Of a stretch of 64,000 bases of DNA, positions 54,796 through 63,071 are shown piece by piece. Each line of letters starts with the position of its first letter. The stretch's first letter is position 1. The notes beneath the pieces were generated by a model. The model did not search any database, was not told the origin of the DNA, and saw nothing but the letters and a program-made list of their open reading frames with translations. This stretch comes from Nitzschia sp. pyKryTriq1. Its lineage: Eukaryota; Bacillariophyta; Bacillariophyceae; Bacillariales; Bacillariaceae. Position numbers and translations under genes: made by a program. The stretch covers positions 992,001 to 1,056,000 of the forward strand of contig OY101127.1 of assembly GCA_956465555.1 (NCBI GenBank). The letters run 5' to 3'.

Positions 54796-57039
54796 TTACG
54801 GGACTTTTGAGTTGATTTTTGGGATATCCGACACTTCGGAATCAATAATAAACATATTTCCGAGGCCCACGTTCACACAGTAGCTGCGAACGGACTTGGT
54901 TCTGGCAATGACACAGTCTACGTCATCATAAGGGATTCGTCCCCACATCGCCCGTAGCTTGGGTATCGAATCTTCCCTCCAGAGCATGGCATAGGCACCT
55001 CCACAAAACCAACACATATGATTGGGAACCGATCGGTCACAGTCGCTCTTGAATTTCAACGTGGTGGTATTCGCAACAAATGGATTGAGCCATTGAAGGT
55101 GGACTTGATCCGTCTGCGTACAATCGAATCGGATCAATTCCCAGTCGTCCGGCACCAGCTCCAAGCTGGCTCTCATACGCTGGAGACCTGGATCAGTAAT
55201 GACATAATCATCTTCCAGGACCAGTGTTAGGCCAGTGGTATTTTCATTTTTCATAATACTCAGTAGAGTTCTAGTGATTCCAGCCAGCCCACGGCATCTT
55301 CTGGGATTATTCTTGGCCGGCACGCATTGGTCGATCGGCGGTTCCCCAATGATCGCATTGATCCGTTGTTTGTGCGTTGTCCTCAAAAGAGGGTCGTTGT
55401 CCATCCAAAATTCCATGGCCTTTCTTCGAACTTTGTTCTTTTCCAAGTTGCTGTAGTACACGTGATCAATCGCGTTATTGTATCTTGGAATTTGTTCTTC
55501 TTCTTGTTGTTGTTGTTGCTTCTCCAAAGAAGAAGAAGTAGAACGGAGACGTGCGATTTCTTGTTGGATACGTTCCAATGAAACCTTGGTTTCGAGAGGA
55601 TCGTCCATCCTTTGGAGAGGCGTGATGAGCATGGATACAACAGACGGCTTGGTGGTGGTAGTACTAGCTGTGACATTGTTGGATGATGATGATGATTCCT
55701 TCTTGGGTAGTAATCCTTGTCCTCGATCCTCAAATTCTTGAAACCGACACAAGCATGTGCCGAGGGAGTACGAGTAAAAGTCCTGGGCTATCCGATTTTC
55801 CACATTGATAAAATTTTGGTAGCGGTCAGGATCATAAACGATTTGGTGACCAAAGGTTTGCAGCGCTGTATCTCTCCATATAAGCACCCCTGCCGTTTGT
55901 TCATGGATCGTCCAGGATGTGTTGGTCGAAATGTCAGATTCACCAAGGGTGGGATGAGTCTCCATAATCGGCAATGCTTCGGGCCCATCTCGACAACATT
56001 CCAGTCGAATAACCTCCCAATGTTGAGACGAAATAAGACCTTGTTCCATGGCTTGAGCAATGACTGATCGGAGATGATCCAAACTAGGTATACGAATATT
56101 GTCTTCATGAATGACCACGGTAGTTCCAGAAAGATTGTAGTAAGGCTTCCCAGGATCATGGCTCGGGCGGTTTCCAAAAGGAAGTCCTCGATTGAAGGTG
56201 GATGATGAAGACGAGACATTTTCCTCCACCGCCATCGAGACATTTTCCTCCACCGCCATCACCTGGTCGTCTGGAATGAGTTCCTGCTGCCTTGCACTGG
56301 AGTTTAAAATGACATTGCTGGTGGTGGTGGTGCTGCTGCTGCTGCTGCCTGCAGCTGTCTTCCTTAGTAGCCCCCCATGCCTTGCAATATATTGATATGT
56401 GAATGCGGCCATTCGGTCGTTCCTACAGCGTAATTTCCTTCGGCAGATTTGGACATTTAACCCTTTGATAACTTCAATTCGATAGTAAGGAATAGGACGA
56501 CGAGTTCCCTCCATGAGCCATGACTCCATGAAACGATTGTTGACGGGGCGGACAAAGGAATTGAAGTAGAGTATGCGATCAATTTCAAAGTTGACAGCGG
56601 CGGCGGAGGCATCGTTCCACGAATATTGGGGCGAAGCCGGATGATGATGATGGTGGTGATTCTTCTTCTTCTCCTTCTCGGCATTGGCATTCTGTTGGGC
56701 TACCGACGAGCTGTTGGGCCCCTGTTCATCGTACCGGCGGGTGATAATACTACTGGAACTGGAGCTGGAGCTCGTCCACCATGCAGTGCTATTACCCGGA
56801 TGTAGGAAGTAAGTGTCGGCGACAACAACAGCTGATGGTGCTGATGGTGATGATGACGATGATGACGACGTGATGGGTATGAATACTGCTAATAGCCGAT
56901 GAGATCCCAGGCAGGCAATGGCAATTTCCAGCAGTACCAAGATGCCAAAGATTCCCAAAGCGCATATTCTCATTGTTCGTCTCCATGATCCTGCTCGTTT
57001 ATTTTTCTCTTTGTTGATGAATAGGAACAAGCCGGCCAT
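54796..57039 (-). CDS. Type II membrane glycosyltransferase with two GT25-like modules
   Basis: A 747-residue single-exon protein; ATG 57039 (MAGLFLFINKEKNKRAGSWR) is the first in-frame methionine. MRICALGIFGILVLLEIAIA (about 23-42) is a signal anchor, giving a Golgi type II layout, followed by Ser, Lys and His-rich stem sequence. The second module (about 530-747) has HVYYSNLEKNKVRRKAMEFW, RINAIIGE, RGLAGITRTLLSIM, the acidic motif TLVLEDDYVI (E609-D611) and DDWELIRFDC, matching the GT25 collagen/LPS galactosyltransferase pattern. The first module (about 145-400) repeats the plan with RILYFNSFVRPVNNRFMESW, RIEVIKG, TTVVIHEDNIRI (H311-E312-D313) and HWEVIRLECC, but EDD is replaced by HED. The 24-bp tandem repeat at 56213-56260 encodes MAVEENVS twice. 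Acceptor and donor sugar are unknown. Confidence 0.75.
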   Translation of the reverse strand: MAGLFLFINKEKNKRAGSWRRTMRICALGIFGILVLLEIAIACLGSHRLLAVFIPITSSSSSSSPSAPSAVVVADTYFLHPGNSTAWWTSSSSSSSSIITRRYDEQGPNSSSVAQQNANAEKEKKKNHHHHHHPASPQYSWNDASAAAVNFEIDRILYFNSFVRPVNNRFMESWLMEGTRRPIPYYRIEVIKGLNVQICRRKLRCRNDRMAAFTYQYIARHGGLLRKTAAGSSSSSTTTTSNVILNSSARQQELIPDDQVMAVEENVSMAVEENVSSSSSTFNRGLPFGNRPSHDPGKPYYNLSGTTVVIHEDNIRIPSLDHLRSVIAQAMEQGLISSQHWEVIRLECCRDGPEALPIMETHPTLGESDISTNTSWTIHEQTAGVLIWRDTALQTFGHQIVYDPDRYQNFINVENRIAQDFYSYSLGTCLCRFQEFEDRGQGLLPKKESSSSSNNVTASTTTTKPSVVSMLITPLQRMDDPLETKVSLERIQQEIARLRSTSSSLEKQQQQQEEEQIPRYNNAIDHVYYSNLEKNKVRRKAMEFWMDNDPLLRTTHKQRINAIIGEPPIDQCVPAKNNPRRCRGLAGITRTLLSIMKNENTTGLTLVLEDDYVITDPGLQRMRASLELVPDDWELIRFDCTQTDQVHLQWLNPFVANTTTLKFKSDCDRSVPNHMCWFCGGAYAMLWREDSIPKLRAMWGRIPYDDVDCVIARTKSVRSYCVNVGLGNMFIIDSEVSDIPKINSKVP
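56213..56260. repeat. Perfect 24-bp tandem duplication inside a coding region
   Basis: Two identical 24-bp units, 56213-56236 and 56237-56260, that encode the eight-residue block MAVEENVS twice in the linker of the glycosyltransferase. In-frame length keeps the gene open. Confidence 0.95.
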
Positions 57040-57747
57040 ATCGACCGTTGCTTTGGAAATTGATGATGATGATGATGATTCTTCAGCAAGTCGGAATAAG
57101 AGCAATAAAAAGCAGTTTCATCTTCATTCTTCATTTCTTGTTCATCATCGCTCATCGCATGTGCATCTCGCACCGCGACCGCGACGCGCTTATTCTTGGC
57201 GGGTGTAAAAATCGGGGACTTTTTGAATTCCATGGCGCGTGTCAGTCGATATGAAGTCGAAGTGGTCATCGGGTGGAATTATCATTCTAACGCATCTAAA
57301 AAAATAATCTAAAATAATAGTCGTCGTACTACTACTACATTATAAAGTCGTCAACGAGAAAGAGACAACTCCTCCTCATCCTCTCTACAAGTAGAAGACT
57401 ACAGCAAAATCAGCCTCATTCATATATTTTTTCACCGATTGGGTTCTTTTCTCTATGATTAGTCAGTAGTAACTTGGTGAGAGAAAAAACGAGAGTTGTA
57501 TTTAAAACATCTCTATGTATCACAACAAGTGCAGAATGATGAGTATACATATGTAATATTATATCGATCGGGAGTGAGTCCTTCCTTTCGCATCTCGTAT
57601 CGCCAAAGCAGACTGACTGACTGACTGACCAGTCTGGTAGTAGACGAACATAACATACCACCACAAGCAGGAAAATGGAGTCCCACTAGTAGTTATTGAC
57701 CAGAGATGATGATGATGATGATTATGATTATGAGGTTGATGAAGAGA
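57040..57747. other. Intergenic with an upstream overlapping ORF
   Basis: A reverse ORF 57269-56970 (99 codons, starts ATG, MTTSTSYRLTRAMEFKKSPI) overlaps the start of the glycosyltransferase in another frame; it could be an upstream ORF or an alternative first exon. No other feature is recognised. Confidence 0.45.
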
Positions 57748-58170
57748 TTACTTTGGCATGACGAGGTCGATCCCCACCATGAGAAATCCTGTTGCCATCA
57801 GACCCATGGCACATCGATTCAAGGGAACGTAGCAAAACATATCCTCTTCGGTTTCGTCGACGACAAAGTGCTCCAAAGTTCCTTTCAGGTCGCTCTTGAC
57901 ATCTTCCAAATCCAACTCTCGGAGCGAGGAATAGGAGTATCCACCAGTTGTAGAAGTAGTAGTAGTAGTAGTCGGGCGGTCCACCACACAGGACATAATG
58001 CCAGTCAGAATGCCAGTCAGCAAAAGATTCAGCCCTAGCGTCCATAAATTTTGGTTGTAATAGCCTCGACCGTTGTTTCTGTCAACGATCAATCGAAGAA
58101 TCAGGCCGATGATGAAAAAGAGAATGGGGACGGCGACCCCGTAGCGGCGAAAGACGCATATGGTGAACAT
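57748..58170 (-). CDS. Small multi-pass membrane protein
   Basis: A 140-residue single-exon protein; ATG 58170 (MFTICVFRRYGVAVPILFFI) is the first in-frame methionine. Three hydrophobic segments are visible: AVPILFFIIGLILRLIV near 12-28, LGLNLLLTGILTGIMSCVV near 45-63, and CAMGLMATGFLMVGIDLVM at the end. A Thr run (PTTTTTTSTTGG) from (TAG)n-like repeats at about 57955-57970 and an acidic loop LRELDLEDVKSDLKGTLEHF lie between the second and third. I do not recognise a family. It may be an endomembrane or organelle protein. Confidence 0.55.
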   Translation of the reverse strand: MFTICVFRRYGVAVPILFFIIGLILRLIVDRNNGRGYYNQNLWTLGLNLLLTGILTGIMSCVVDRPTTTTTTSTTGGYSYSSLRELDLEDVKSDLKGTLEHFVVDETEEDMFCYVPLNRCAMGLMATGFLMVGIDLVMPK

Positions 58171-58844
58171 GATGCAATGATGATGATGTGATGATAAAGA
58201 TGTTTTATTCCTGCTGCTGCTGCTGCTGCTGCTGAACACAATATTATTATAAAATAGGAGGCTTGCGCGTTTTCAAAGGTCGAAATGCTGATGACGTTCT
58301 GCGAGTATAGAATAGACAAGGACTTTGCGTTGTGGCCAGGTGACAATATGAACTGACATTGAGGAGCAATGCGAGGAGTGCGAGTCAAGATAGTAATAGA
58401 TAGAACAGCGCACATCATACAGTATTACCAGGTACACCGTAGCACATGAATACTGTTGCGGCTGATGAGCTTCGGAATACATCCCGCCCCTCGCGCCCCC
58501 ACTGCTACCCCCAAAAGGTACAACTGTACAGTACGCAGTAGGTCTACTGTACTTACTGTACCGGTACCGCGGTACAAGTACCGGTAGATAGTGGGTACAG
58601 TATGCGTGAGCGAGCGATCCCCGCCCCCGCGCGAAAATCCCTCGACGCTCGACCCAACGGTCGGTCCTCCTCACTTTTTCCCTGCCTCCGGACTAAAAAA
58701 TTGAAATTCGATCCCTGATCCTCCACCTGTCGAACCAAGAACCGCCTCCAATCAAAAGGTGGACCACCTTTTTAACTCAGGCCATTGCACGCATATTGTA
58801 CCTCTCTCCTTTTTGATCGACAAGAAAAAACGAAACCAGGCAGC
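58171..58844. other. Divergent promoter region, no gene
   Basis: Holds a (CTG)n run at 58213-58234 and a GTAC/CCGG palindrome stretch at 58500-58595. No coding feature is recognised. Confidence 0.55.
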
Positions 58845-60569
58845 ATGGCCCCGGACGCCGATAAAGATCGAAGGAAGCAGCAGCAACAAGGAGCCAGCAG
58901 TTCTTCTTGCTGCCACCAACACTTACTTGCACCATCAAACGACCAGCAGCTGTTCGCTGGTGGTGCCAAGTTCAAGCAAGAGAATGAAATGGCCGACGCA
59001 AAATCGTTGGAGGTGACTTTCAAGCGAGTCGTGAATGACTTTTCCTACATTGAAAAGCCATTCCGCTGCTTCTTAACTTCTAAAGGACAAGACAAAACCC
59101 TCTCCTTCAATGGCAGAAACGGGGTATTCTTGTCGAATTCTGACTCACCAATCGCATTTGATGAATTCACTGTGTTGGAGGACGAGGATGGTGCGGTTCT
59201 TTTTCAAAGCACCAAGCACAAGCGTCTTTTGTGCTCCAATTCTTCTGGAGTAGTATATGCTTCCGAAGCACGCCAAGATGGCAAGGAGGAAAAGTGGATT
59301 CTGACGAAATCCTCGGCAGACGACGAACAACAACAAGGTGGTGGTGGATTCTACATTACTTCCATAGCAAGCAAGAAAAGGATGACTTGCGTCGGAAATA
59401 TTATTTGCACCCAAGACGATCCGTCTGCAAACCATATTTGGTCAGTGGATGTAACAAGTGGAGAACTTTGCTTCTTTACGCTTCCGAAACTCAACATGAG
59501 ACTACGATGTGACTTGGCGGGCAAGCTCTCCTTGAGCAAGAATTGCTTGGGATGGGAGGCATTCCGACTATCCGAAGCTGGCGATGGATATATTCGGATC
59601 TCACCATGGGCACATTCAAACACTTTTTTATCTTCGAATCTAAAAGGAGAGGTTTACACTACAGAAAAAAGGGGAGAGTCTGAAAAATGGAGCGTGGAAA
59701 AAGCTCCACCGGGAAGTTCGGGCGTGTTGATCAAATCTGCCAACACTGGTCGGATTTTGTGTCATCAAAACTCCAAAGTTGATCCATTGTGCACGATTTT
59801 GGATGTATCAATGGCAACTGGATCGCATATCTGGAACCTTGAGTCTATGCATCGACAGATCTACTATTTGGTCAGCATCGACGCTGCGTCGAATCGTGGA
59901 GGGCGACTGGAGGCCACCAGGAAAGGAATCATCGGGACAAGGAACCTTCCGATGCGATTTACATCAGAGGAATGGAAGATAGAATTGACAGCGGAGGATG
60001 GTGTGGTTACATTGTACTCGAACGGATCACAGCGGTACCTTGGTTCGTCTCCTTCGGGGGAAGTATTCTTGATGGACAAGCCCGACGATGAAGCCTCTGA
60101 GAAATGGGCCATCGAAGAACGCGAAGAAGGGAATGCTCTGGTGTCTCAAGCTCATCAGCGTGTTCTTGTGTGTCCTGTGAATGCACCCATCTGTACAGTA
60201 ATGTCGGGGGAGGTCGTTGTGGGAAATACTCGATGGGTATTGGAGCCCAAAATCCCACGCCAAGTGAGCAAAGAGAAAATGCAAGCCGTCGGAGCAGCAG
60301 TCGCCATTGGCGTAGCTACAACCGTCGCAACCCCCTTTGTCATCGGAGGTGCTATTGGGATCATTGGGATCACACAGGTCGGCATTGCAGGGCAGGTTGC
60401 AATCGGCAGTATTAGGGCCGCAGAAGCACTTTCGACACTCACCCGTCTCACATTGAGTTCGTCGCTACTCATGTCTCGCCAACCTTCCATAGCCCAGGGC
60501 GATTCTATTGAAAGCACAGACTCTGCGTCCATCGGCAATAGACCATTTTGCTCGTGGCAGTCATGGTAA
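58845..60569 (+). CDS. Beta-trefoil-like repeat protein with hydrophobic Gly/Ala-rich C-terminal segment
   Basis: A 574-residue single-exon protein starting at ATG 58845 (MAPDADKDRRKQQQQGASSS). From about residue 60 to 460 it is built of roughly 45-55 residue units, each ending with a tryptophan followed by alternating residues: EEKWILT, HIWSVD, SEKWSVE, HIWNLE, EEWKIEL, SEKWAIEE, TRWVLEP. Units contain RxLxS/GxVY strands such as HKRLLCSNSSGVVYASEA and SQRYLGSSPSGEVFLMDK. This resembles fascin-like or actin-crosslinking beta-trefoil repeats, which bind actin or carbohydrates. After them AVGAAVAIGVATTVATPFVI and GGAIGIIGITQVGIAG form a hydrophobic stretch recalling the IFI6/IFI27 family. The combination suggests a membrane-attached adaptor. 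No signal peptide is seen. Confidence 0.65.
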   Translation: MAPDADKDRRKQQQQGASSSSCCHQHLLAPSNDQQLFAGGAKFKQENEMADAKSLEVTFKRVVNDFSYIEKPFRCFLTSKGQDKTLSFNGRNGVFLSNSDSPIAFDEFTVLEDEDGAVLFQSTKHKRLLCSNSSGVVYASEARQDGKEEKWILTKSSADDEQQQGGGGFYITSIASKKRMTCVGNIICTQDDPSANHIWSVDVTSGELCFFTLPKLNMRLRCDLAGKLSLSKNCLGWEAFRLSEAGDGYIRISPWAHSNTFLSSNLKGEVYTTEKRGESEKWSVEKAPPGSSGVLIKSANTGRILCHQNSKVDPLCTILDVSMATGSHIWNLESMHRQIYYLVSIDAASNRGGRLEATRKGIIGTRNLPMRFTSEEWKIELTAEDGVVTLYSNGSQRYLGSSPSGEVFLMDKPDDEASEKWAIEEREEGNALVSQAHQRVLVCPVNAPICTVMSGEVVVGNTRWVLEPKIPRQVSKEKMQAVGAAVAIGVATTVATPFVIGGAIGIIGITQVGIAGQVAIGSIRAAEALSTLTRLTLSSSLLMSRQPSIAQGDSIESTDSASIGNRPFCSWQSW

Positions 60570-60672
60570 GTTGCATAATAGTAATAATAACCTATCGACC
60601 AATCTGTCGACAGTAGATAGAAATTGGGGAACAAGAAACAATACAAAAATATCAGCAAACTAGATTATGACA
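60570..60672. other. Short convergent gap
   Basis: 103 bp between convergent stop codons; AT-rich, no feature recognised. Confidence 0.5.
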
Positions 60673-62400
60673 TTAGAAAGAAGATTCAAACTTGTCGATC
60701 AGCTCTAGAGCCAGCCGCCGACATTCAGTAGTATCAGGATGTGAATTCTTGTTTGACGTAGACGCAGCATAGTCCGTAGCCGCCAATTCTTGCAAAAGAC
60801 TGATAAATCCCAAATCTTGGATGAGGTCTTTCGCCATTTCGTTGTACCCGGGTCCTTCAATAGTTTGCGACGACGGAGAAGGCGCAGCCTCATCCTTGCA
60901 ACGCGTTGGACTGCTAGAAATAGGAGTATTAGCCGAGCTACCAGTAGTGTGGTGTACCCCAAAGACGACCCTAGCCCCGACGACCAGCCTACGCAACCTG
61001 GTTGTGGGGTCGCTTTCTTCGACGAGACTCTCCAGGGAGCTACATACCAAGCTGACAACGGTCTCTTCGTCATTGTCGAGTTGGGGACCATTGCAAATGA
61101 CATAATTGTACAAGAATGTGCAGGCCGCCTGCCGAACTTGGACTGCATCATGATTCCAGTCACGAATCGCCGCTTCGACCAGAAAGGACGGAATCAATGG
61201 TTCGTCTTGTTGCTGTTCCGAAATCTGATGTGCTGGCTTTTTGCTTCCGGCGTAGTTACTCGCTACACACCATGCCAAACTCTTGGAAGCAGCCGTGGTA
61301 AATAATTGACAATGATAAGGTGGTTCAAAATTGGAGAGCGAACCGCCACCATGTTCGTCCGCGGCGAGCGCCCGCATCAATTCAGACATGCAGCTGGCCA
61401 CCGTTTTCGATTGTGCATGGTGGAGCGCTACAAGTCTCAGAAAGAGCAAGGCGAAGGACACCACCTTTCCTTCCTGAATGAGTTTCCAAAGTTCTGGCAC
61501 GACAGTATCCGCCAAAGCGTGGGCAGAATGATTTTGCTCTTGGAGCGCTTTGGAAAGGCTATCGAGTGCCAATCTTGCTGTTTCGTTGTTCAAGTGCGGG
61601 GCGAGTTTCGATGCACAAAGCGTCAACGATTTTGTGTCGTTTGAAAGCATCGGATTTGTGTACTTCTTTAAAATGCATCCATCCGAAGAGAAGTAGAGTG
61701 GTGGTGTGATGGGTCTACGTGTTGGTGTTGTACCCGCAGGAGAAGCTGGCGCTTTTGATGGACTGCCGCCTCTGCTGCTAGTTGTCGTTCTAGAACTAGA
61801 AGTATCGGCAGACATGCCTTGCCACGGATTTTGGGCACCAGTAAGACTTACTGTTGCAGCAGCAGTAGCAGAAGACACCGTTGGTTGCACAGGTGCTGCA
61901 GAGGCCATGGGAGGAGCTTGGACGGGAGAAATTTGAGTAATTTGCATCTGTTCCAGCATCGGCCGGATCATCTGCCCCATGGGGGACGACAGAAACCTTT
62001 GAGGCACTTCCAGAATCCAAGACGGAACACCCCGGGGAAGACCCAAGCCTTGCAAGGCAGCATCGTGCGAAAAGTGATTGCAGTTGCGGTTCAACAGATC
62101 ATAGGTACCAGCATTGTATTTCGTCGAGGCGGTGCGCTGGCACCAGACATCAAACTCGCCCTGTGAGACGCGGGTCGTCCCAAGTCGCTCTGTTTGGACG
62201 GGGCGTCGACCGGTCATACTTCGGAAGTAATGAGGGTCCACGCTTTGAATGCCACCCCCGAAAAAGTACTCCTTTCCAAAGACCAAAAGGGCAGTGTGGG
62301 GAATCATGTCGATCGTGTGGTTCGGTCCCAGAAATTGGGCAGACAAGCTTCGCGCCATACCCTGACTCAAATCATAGACGGCCAAGTAGACTTCGGTCAT
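60673..62400 (-). CDS. PPPDE (DeSI-type) thiol peptidase with C-terminal PUL domain
   Basis: A 575-residue single-exon protein starting at ATG 62400 (MTEVYLAVYDLSQGMARSLS). Residues 1-150 are a PPPDE peptidase domain with catalytic His35 (IPHTALLVFG) and Cys107 (LLNRNCNHFS), plus the typical FGGGIQ and GVPSWI. Such enzymes remove SUMO or ubiquitin. A Pro/Ala/Ser/Thr-rich linker follows (about 165-245). From about 250, YFSSDGCILKKYTNPMLSND to the end is helical and matches the PUL domain (PLAP, Ufd3, Lub1), an Armadillo-like fold that binds the C-terminus of Cdc48/p97. The protein thus probably acts with Cdc48 in ubiquitin or SUMO processing. Both catalytic residues are present. Confidence 0.85.
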   Translation of the reverse strand: MTEVYLAVYDLSQGMARSLSAQFLGPNHTIDMIPHTALLVFGKEYFFGGGIQSVDPHYFRSMTGRRPVQTERLGTTRVSQGEFDVWCQRTASTKYNAGTYDLLNRNCNHFSHDAALQGLGLPRGVPSWILEVPQRFLSSPMGQMIRPMLEQMQITQISPVQAPPMASAAPVQPTVSSATAAATVSLTGAQNPWQGMSADTSSSRTTTSSRGGSPSKAPASPAGTTPTRRPITPPLYFSSDGCILKKYTNPMLSNDTKSLTLCASKLAPHLNNETARLALDSLSKALQEQNHSAHALADTVVPELWKLIQEGKVVSFALLFLRLVALHHAQSKTVASCMSELMRALAADEHGGGSLSNFEPPYHCQLFTTAASKSLAWCVASNYAGSKKPAHQISEQQQDEPLIPSFLVEAAIRDWNHDAVQVRQAACTFLYNYVICNGPQLDNDEETVVSLVCSSLESLVEESDPTTRLRRLVVGARVVFGVHHTTGSSANTPISSSPTRCKDEAAPSPSSQTIEGPGYNEMAKDLIQDLGFISLLQELAATDYAASTSNKNSHPDTTECRRLALELIDKFESSF

Positions 62401-63071
62401 GATGTACAAGTGAGAGATGCCTTGTCAATTGCAGCTGACGATTTCCGAAATGGATTGACCTTCTGTGAAAAGAATGAGGAGTCTAATAGGGATGGAACAG
62501 AAGATGATGCGTGTCACAATTCTAAAGAAAGATGAAGATTCATCACGAAAACAAAAAACTAAAGAAGCAAAAGAAGCCCGACGAAGCATGAAGTTTCGGC
62601 GCGCGAATGGAAGAAGAACAGTCGATCGAGTCAAAGTGCATAAGTTAGCCTTTTCTTAGTCCCGCGCCCCGGCGGGATGAGGAGAAACCGCGGTAGAGCG
62701 CGATCTTCAAACTTCCGGGACTTCTTTACTCGCGACTCGGCATTCGGCTATTTACAGTGTGTACCGGTACCTGGTACCGGTACGGAATTGTGCATGCAAT
62801 GCATGCACGGAAATGATGGGTGACGTCAGCCATTTTAGAAAGAGATAGACTATGGGTACCGGTACCGCTGATGCTATGTGCACGCACGTGACGTTTGCGA
62901 TCGATGAGAATGACATCCAAAAAATATATTTGCAGGTACTGGTACCGACCCCAACCCCAATAGCACAGGCACGACATCATCATCATCATCATACGGTACG
63001 TACAAGTAGGCTTGCTTGTTCTCACTTCTCTCGCACCATTTCCATCTTATCTGTATTCGCAACTAGTTAGC
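62401..63071. other. Divergent promoter region, no gene
   Basis: GTAC/CCGG palindromes at 62760-62790, 62855-62870 and 62935-62950, and a CAT run at 62976-62991. Short frames only. Confidence 0.6.
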
